From Viridibacillus sp050279675 (lineage in GTDB: Bacteria; Bacillota; Bacilli; Bacillales_A; Planococcaceae): DNA of 64,000 nucleotides. Of the stretch, positions 60,982 through 64,000 are shown in pieces. How positions within the stretch are numbered: position 1 is the first letter of the stretch; the number at the start of each line of letters is the position of its first letter. Made by a program: the position numbers and the translations under genes. A model generated the notes under the pieces. It saw nothing but the letters and a program-made list of their open reading frames with translations. It ran no database searches and was not told the DNA's origin. Where the stretch lies: the NCBI RefSeq assembly GCF_050279675.1, contig NZ_JBNNUK010000004.1, forward strand, positions 186,001 through 250,000, given 5' to 3'.

Positions 60982-61768
60982 AAGTCCAAACCCCCTTGTT
61001 GCAGTATTCTAAAACTATGTGAATTTAAATTGAAATGGTGAACCGATGGAAAAATACATACCATCAAATCAAGTGGCCAGACTAAGGCCCCTATAGTGCT
61101 TTATTAATGAAAGAATGCAGAATTAGAGGTAAAACAATACGTGGTAAAAAACTAGTATTACATCTATTTAATATATATCCATGAAGATTATGGTGATAAT
61201 ATATTTAAAAGGATATAGCGAGATTACCTGTAAATTATACAATATTTTCTCGTTCATTTCACTTTTATGCCACTCAAATTATCATAATAGACAAACCTAA
61301 CACATTAAATAGTCATAAAATTGTTATTTTTCTTTGTCAAATTAATACAAAGAGGAATTTTAAATATTAATAAATCTGTATACTCTCTTATCCAAAGAGG
61401 TGGATCTCGTGTTATATTTTGCTAAACAAAAATCTTTACATATATGAGCACTTGACTATAAATGTGTGTACCATCATAATAAGTAGCCATACGGATACAT
61501 ACTAGGTATTCGTGATTTTTTTTGATGAAACAGAGTCAACTCTAAAAGTGATAAATGACCGAGTAATACTATATGAGTAAAGAAACGTAGGATAAGTAAT
61601 AAGACGAATATTAAATATACTGGTAAACAAAGGTTTTCTGTATAAACTATTTGTGAAATCATTTCACTGACACAGTCTGGCATTTATATTCTTGCTTCAA
61701 CTAATCATATAAAATTTAGACGCTTTCATATAAAGGAACAAAATACTAAACACGAGGTGTGAACTGCC
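60982..61768. other. 787-bp intergenic region between the divergent mrpA and Usp-like genes
   Basis: No convincing open frame: the 69-codon minus-strand frame at 61474-61683 has no ribosome site. On the mrp side the RNA would contain a GATGG/CCATC stem, extended by weaker pairs (about 61043-61075, minus strand), and a GGCC...GGCC pair at about 61074-61091. A structured leader is possible. I could not match it to a known riboswitch. Confidence 0.45.
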
Positions 61769-62443
61769 GTGAAACATTTAAGAGGACGTATGGACGAGAG
61801 TATTTTAGTATGTGCATACTACGGAGCAAACGGAGAAAGATTGATTCGCAGAGGGCATAAAATGGCTAAGATGCTAGATTGTCCACTCTATATTCTAACG
61901 GTTGATCCTCAGCCATTCGATAACTTCGATGCTGAGAAGGTTGAATATCTTAACAATTGGCAACAACTTGCGGAAGAACTAGAAGTAGAGGAATTTATCA
62001 TTCGAGATAACGAGAAAAAACCAATACAAAATGTTATCGCAGAGGTTGCACACCTATACAACATCACACAAGTCGTTATTGGACAAACTGCACAAAGTCG
62101 CTGGGAAGAAATTACGAAAGGTTCGTTTATGAACTTACTTCTTAAAACAATCTCCTTTGTCGATCTACATGTCGTTTCTGTTGAACGTCACGTCCGTAAT
62201 GAAGAAGATGCGATGTTCGAAAAAGGTGTTCGAGCATATTTACTAGAGAACGGTAACGATTATAAAGTAAGCTTTACATGCTCAAAAAACATTTATTACG
62301 AGGGTATTTTCTTCAAAGAAATTGGTACTGATTTTGACAATGGTATCTTCAAGTTTATGCATGATAACAAAATGCATGAAGTACATATTTCTGAAAATCA
62401 TGTAACAGATTCAACGAAAATCCCAAGTAAATCTCGCCAATAA
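61769..62443 (+). CDS. Universal-stress-protein-like protein (KdpD Usp-type)
   Basis: 224 residues from GTG 61769 (GAGGTG upstream; ATG 61790 is an in-frame alternative). Residues about 8-135 resemble the Usp domain of KdpD: ESILVCAYYGANGERLIRRGHKMAKML against ILVGISSSPTNAKVIRTAARLA, and QVVIGQTAQSRWEE against KLVIGRTTTKKQWW. The rest is an unrelated tail rich in Lys, Asp and His. There is no kinase or membrane part. It probably binds a nucleotide and may tie into the K+/Na+ block; role not proven. Confidence 0.7.
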   Translation: MKHLRGRMDESILVCAYYGANGERLIRRGHKMAKMLDCPLYILTVDPQPFDNFDAEKVEYLNNWQQLAEELEVEEFIIRDNEKKPIQNVIAEVAHLYNITQVVIGQTAQSRWEEITKGSFMNLLLKTISFVDLHVVSVERHVRNEEDAMFEKGVRAYLLENGNDYKVSFTCSKNIYYEGIFFKEIGTDFDNGIFKFMHDNKMHEVHISENHVTDSTKIPSKSRQ

Positions 62444-62444
62444 T

Positions 62445-62491
62445 AAAAGCTGTCTACGTGGTTATTTAAACGACTCATTAGACAGCTTTTT
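62445..62491. terminator. Bidirectional rho-independent terminator
   Basis: AAAAGCTGTCTA (62445-62456) pairs with TAGACAGCTTTT (62478-62489), with a 21-base loop. It separates the Usp-like gene and the MFS gene, which converge on it. Confidence 0.8.
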
Positions 62492-62506
62492 TACTTATAA
62501 ATACCT

Positions 62507-63721
62507 TTAATTTTTTAATTTCCATTTTCGATCTGTCGGTAATGCAAAAGCAACTAAAGCAAGTATTGGCAATACGGATATAACAACCATTGTTTTAAAA
62601 ATCCCATAATGGTCCATCATAATACCAATAACTACTGCTCCGATCGCACCCATCCCAAAAGCTAATCCAACCGTTAGTCCCGCCATAGTTCCAATTTTAC
62701 TTGGTACTAATTCTTGTGCGTACACTACTGTCACAGAGAAACTTAGCATAATGAAAAATCCTATTAAAATAAGTAGCACAATAACACCCCACAACGGAAC
62801 ATAAGGCAATATTAAGGCCAATGGCATCGGTACAAGTACCGATAATAAGATGATGTTTTTACGCCCTAACTTGTCTGCCATCGGTCCCCCAAAGAATGTC
62901 CCAACTGCACCTATTGCTAGGAATACAAAAATTATTAGCTGTCCTTTTTGTATTGTTAAACCATACTTATCCATCAAATGAAAGATATAAAAGCTTGTTA
63001 TATTCGTCACATAAAATGACCGGACAAATATGACCATCATTAATAAGCCAAGTGCTATTCCTACTTGCTTTTTTGTCATTTTCGGTAAAGAGGAAATAAT
63101 TTCCTTTTTCTTTTTAGATAAACGCTCTTCCTCTAACTGTTTTTTATACCATGCTGAAATTTTAGATAAAACTATAATACCTATAGCGGCAACAATTAAA
63201 AACCACGCTGCTCCTTTTTGACCAAATGGCACTAATATAAAGCCACTAATTAAAGGCGCTAACGCTTGTCCTGAGTTACCACCTACTTGATAAATAGACT
63301 GTGATAATCCACGTTTTGAACCTGCGGCCATGAAAGAAACACGCGAACCTTCTGGATGGAAAATAGCCGAACCAAATCCTAAAAATATAACCGAAACTAA
63401 AATCATCCAATAATCTGCGGCAAAGGCTAAACCTGCCATACCAATAAATGAGCTAGTCATACCAAGTGGTAATGCATATGGTTTTTGCTTCTTGTCACTA
63501 AAGTAACCAACAACCGGCTGTAAGACCGAAGCTACCATGTTTAAAACAAAAGATATAAAACCAAGCTGAGTAAACGTTAAACCTCGCTCACTTTCTAATA
63601 CTGGGAACATAGCTGGAATAACAGCTTGTAAAGTATCGTTAAACAAATGACAAAGCCCTATTGCAAACATTATAGGATACACTGGATTCCCTAATGAGTG
63701 CGTTTTATTTACTGTCGTCAT
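62507..63721 (-). CDS. MFS transporter, fosmidomycin-resistance (Fsr) family
   Basis: 404 residues with twelve membrane helices. The loop between helices 2 and 3 has PVVGYFSDKKQKPYALPLGM, and the FGSAIFHPEGSRVSFMAAGSKRGLSQSIYQVGGNSGQALAP segment (cited by its ends, about 113-152) is the signature of Fsr-type drug exporters. It probably exports a phosphonate or other small drug by proton antiport. Substrate unproven. Confidence 0.88.
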   Translation of the reverse strand: MTTVNKTHSLGNPVYPIMFAIGLCHLFNDTLQAVIPAMFPVLESERGLTFTQLGFISFVLNMVASVLQPVVGYFSDKKQKPYALPLGMTSSFIGMAGLAFAADYWMILVSVIFLGFGSAIFHPEGSRVSFMAAGSKRGLSQSIYQVGGNSGQALAPLISGFILVPFGQKGAAWFLIVAAIGIIVLSKISAWYKKQLEEERLSKKKKEIISSLPKMTKKQVGIALGLLMMVIFVRSFYVTNITSFYIFHLMDKYGLTIQKGQLIIFVFLAIGAVGTFFGGPMADKLGRKNIILLSVLVPMPLALILPYVPLWGVIVLLILIGFFIMLSFSVTVVYAQELVPSKIGTMAGLTVGLAFGMGAIGAVVIGIMMDHYGIFKTMVVISVLPILALVAFALPTDRKWKLKN

Positions 63722-63869
63722 CTCCTTTTATTACACTTCCTTCTTTTTACGAAATAATCAATTTACTTATTATAACAATAATTACGTAAATGTTTTCATT
63801 TTAATCGGGAATATCTCTCGTTTTTAAAGGAAAGCTAACAGATATGAAGTGAAAAGGAGTTTGATTTAC

Positions 63870-64000
63870 ATGGACCATTTTTTTGAGATTAACTTTTGGG
63901 AAATGATGCTGAGAACAACGATATCATTTATAGTACTGCTTATATTGGCACGCTGGCTTGGAAAAAAGCAGCTAAGTCAGTTAACGTTTTTCCATTACAT
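63870..64000 (+). CDS. DUF421/YetF-family membrane protein (partial, 3' end outside window)
   Basis: The first 43 codons from ATG 63870, ten bases after AAAGGAG. It reads MDHFFEINFWEMMLRTTISF and then a membrane helix followed by ARWLGKKQLSQLTFFHYI, the N-terminal signature of YetF/DUF421 proteins, which have membrane helices then a soluble domain. Function unknown. Divergent from the MFS gene. Confidence 0.88.
   Translation, partial: MDHFFEINFWEMMLRTTISFIVLLILARWLGKKQLSQLTFFHY

Noticed and set aside
61474..61683. 69-codon minus-strand frame in the mrpA/Usp gap
   Set aside because: No ribosome site; hydrophobic content is what AT-rich noncoding DNA gives by chance.
1..64000. CRISPR array, tRNA, rRNA, insertion sequence or prophage
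   Set aside because: No spaced direct-repeat array, cloverleaf, rRNA-like stretch, transposase or integrase was seen on either strand.

Overview
The window comes from a low-GC Gram-positive bacterium. It has AGGAGG-type ribosome binding sites, many TTG and GTG starts, rho-independent terminators and a SAM-I (S-box) riboswitch. It also carries Bacillus-type gene sets: ywrA/ywrB/ywrD, yxdL/yxdM/yxeA, bdbC/bdbD, a ytrA-like GntR/ABC operon and a seven-gene mrp operon. A relative of Lysinibacillus or Solibacillus (Bacillales, Planococcaceae) is my inference; there is no rRNA or other marker to prove it. Most of the window is ordinary chromosome. No tRNA, rRNA, CRISPR array, transposase, integrase or prophage gene was recognised.

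Layout. 1-0.9 kb: 5' part of a Fur-boxed iron-siderophore binding lipoprotein on the minus strand. 1.1-2.2 kb: metallophosphoesterase. 2.3-4.0 kb: bioY-bioB behind a BirA box. 4.0-7.5 kb: accessory segment with two related winged-helix proteins, a relic of a KDPG aldolase, and an overlapping gene pair (AAA ATPase plus TOPRIM-like protein) that looks like an anti-phage module. 7.5-7.9 kb: broken osmoprotectant permease. 8.0-12.6 kb: SAM riboswitch, an acyl-CoA-dehydrogenase-like flavoenzyme and a cystine-type ABC importer. 12.6-15.0 kb: BlaI/M56 protease regulator pair with bdbD-bdbC. 15-21 kb: small unknowns, an HPP protein, a PH-domain protein, an N-terminally truncated RtcB and a TPR protein. 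21.1-25.8 kb: two-component system and an M28 peptidase lipoprotein. 26-29 kb: split chromate transporter and YwrD. 29.3-32.5 kb: Yxd-type peptide-sensing/export ABC system. 32.5-40.3 kb: VanZ-RDD protein, AlaX editing protein, TauE/SafE permease, a broken dicarboxylate symporter, an unknown 438-residue protein, an FAD monooxygenase and a YkuE-like phosphoesterase. 40.4-44.7 kb: GntR-controlled ABC operon with a duplicated membrane-gene pair. 44.8-46.7 kb: ankyrin protein, NAD(P)-binding protein, SnoaL-like protein. 46.9-55.1 kb: complete Kdp potassium system, with structural genes and kdpDE divergent. 55.2-61.0 kb: mrpABCDEFG. 61.8-64 kb: Usp-like protein, Fsr-type MFS transporter, start of a DUF421 membrane protein.

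How it fits together. Kdp, Mrp and the Usp-like protein form a 15-kb cation-homeostasis block (K+ uptake, Na+/H+ exchange). The S-box segment links methionine/SAM status to uptake and use of sulfur compounds. BlaI, its protease and BdbDC appear to form one envelope-redox operon under a single operator family. Five gene relics (aldolase, osmoprotectant permease, RtcB, Opp-type ATPase, dicarboxylate symporter) mark places where genes have been lost. Two of them flank the ATPase/TOPRIM pair, which is the best candidate for an undescribed system here.
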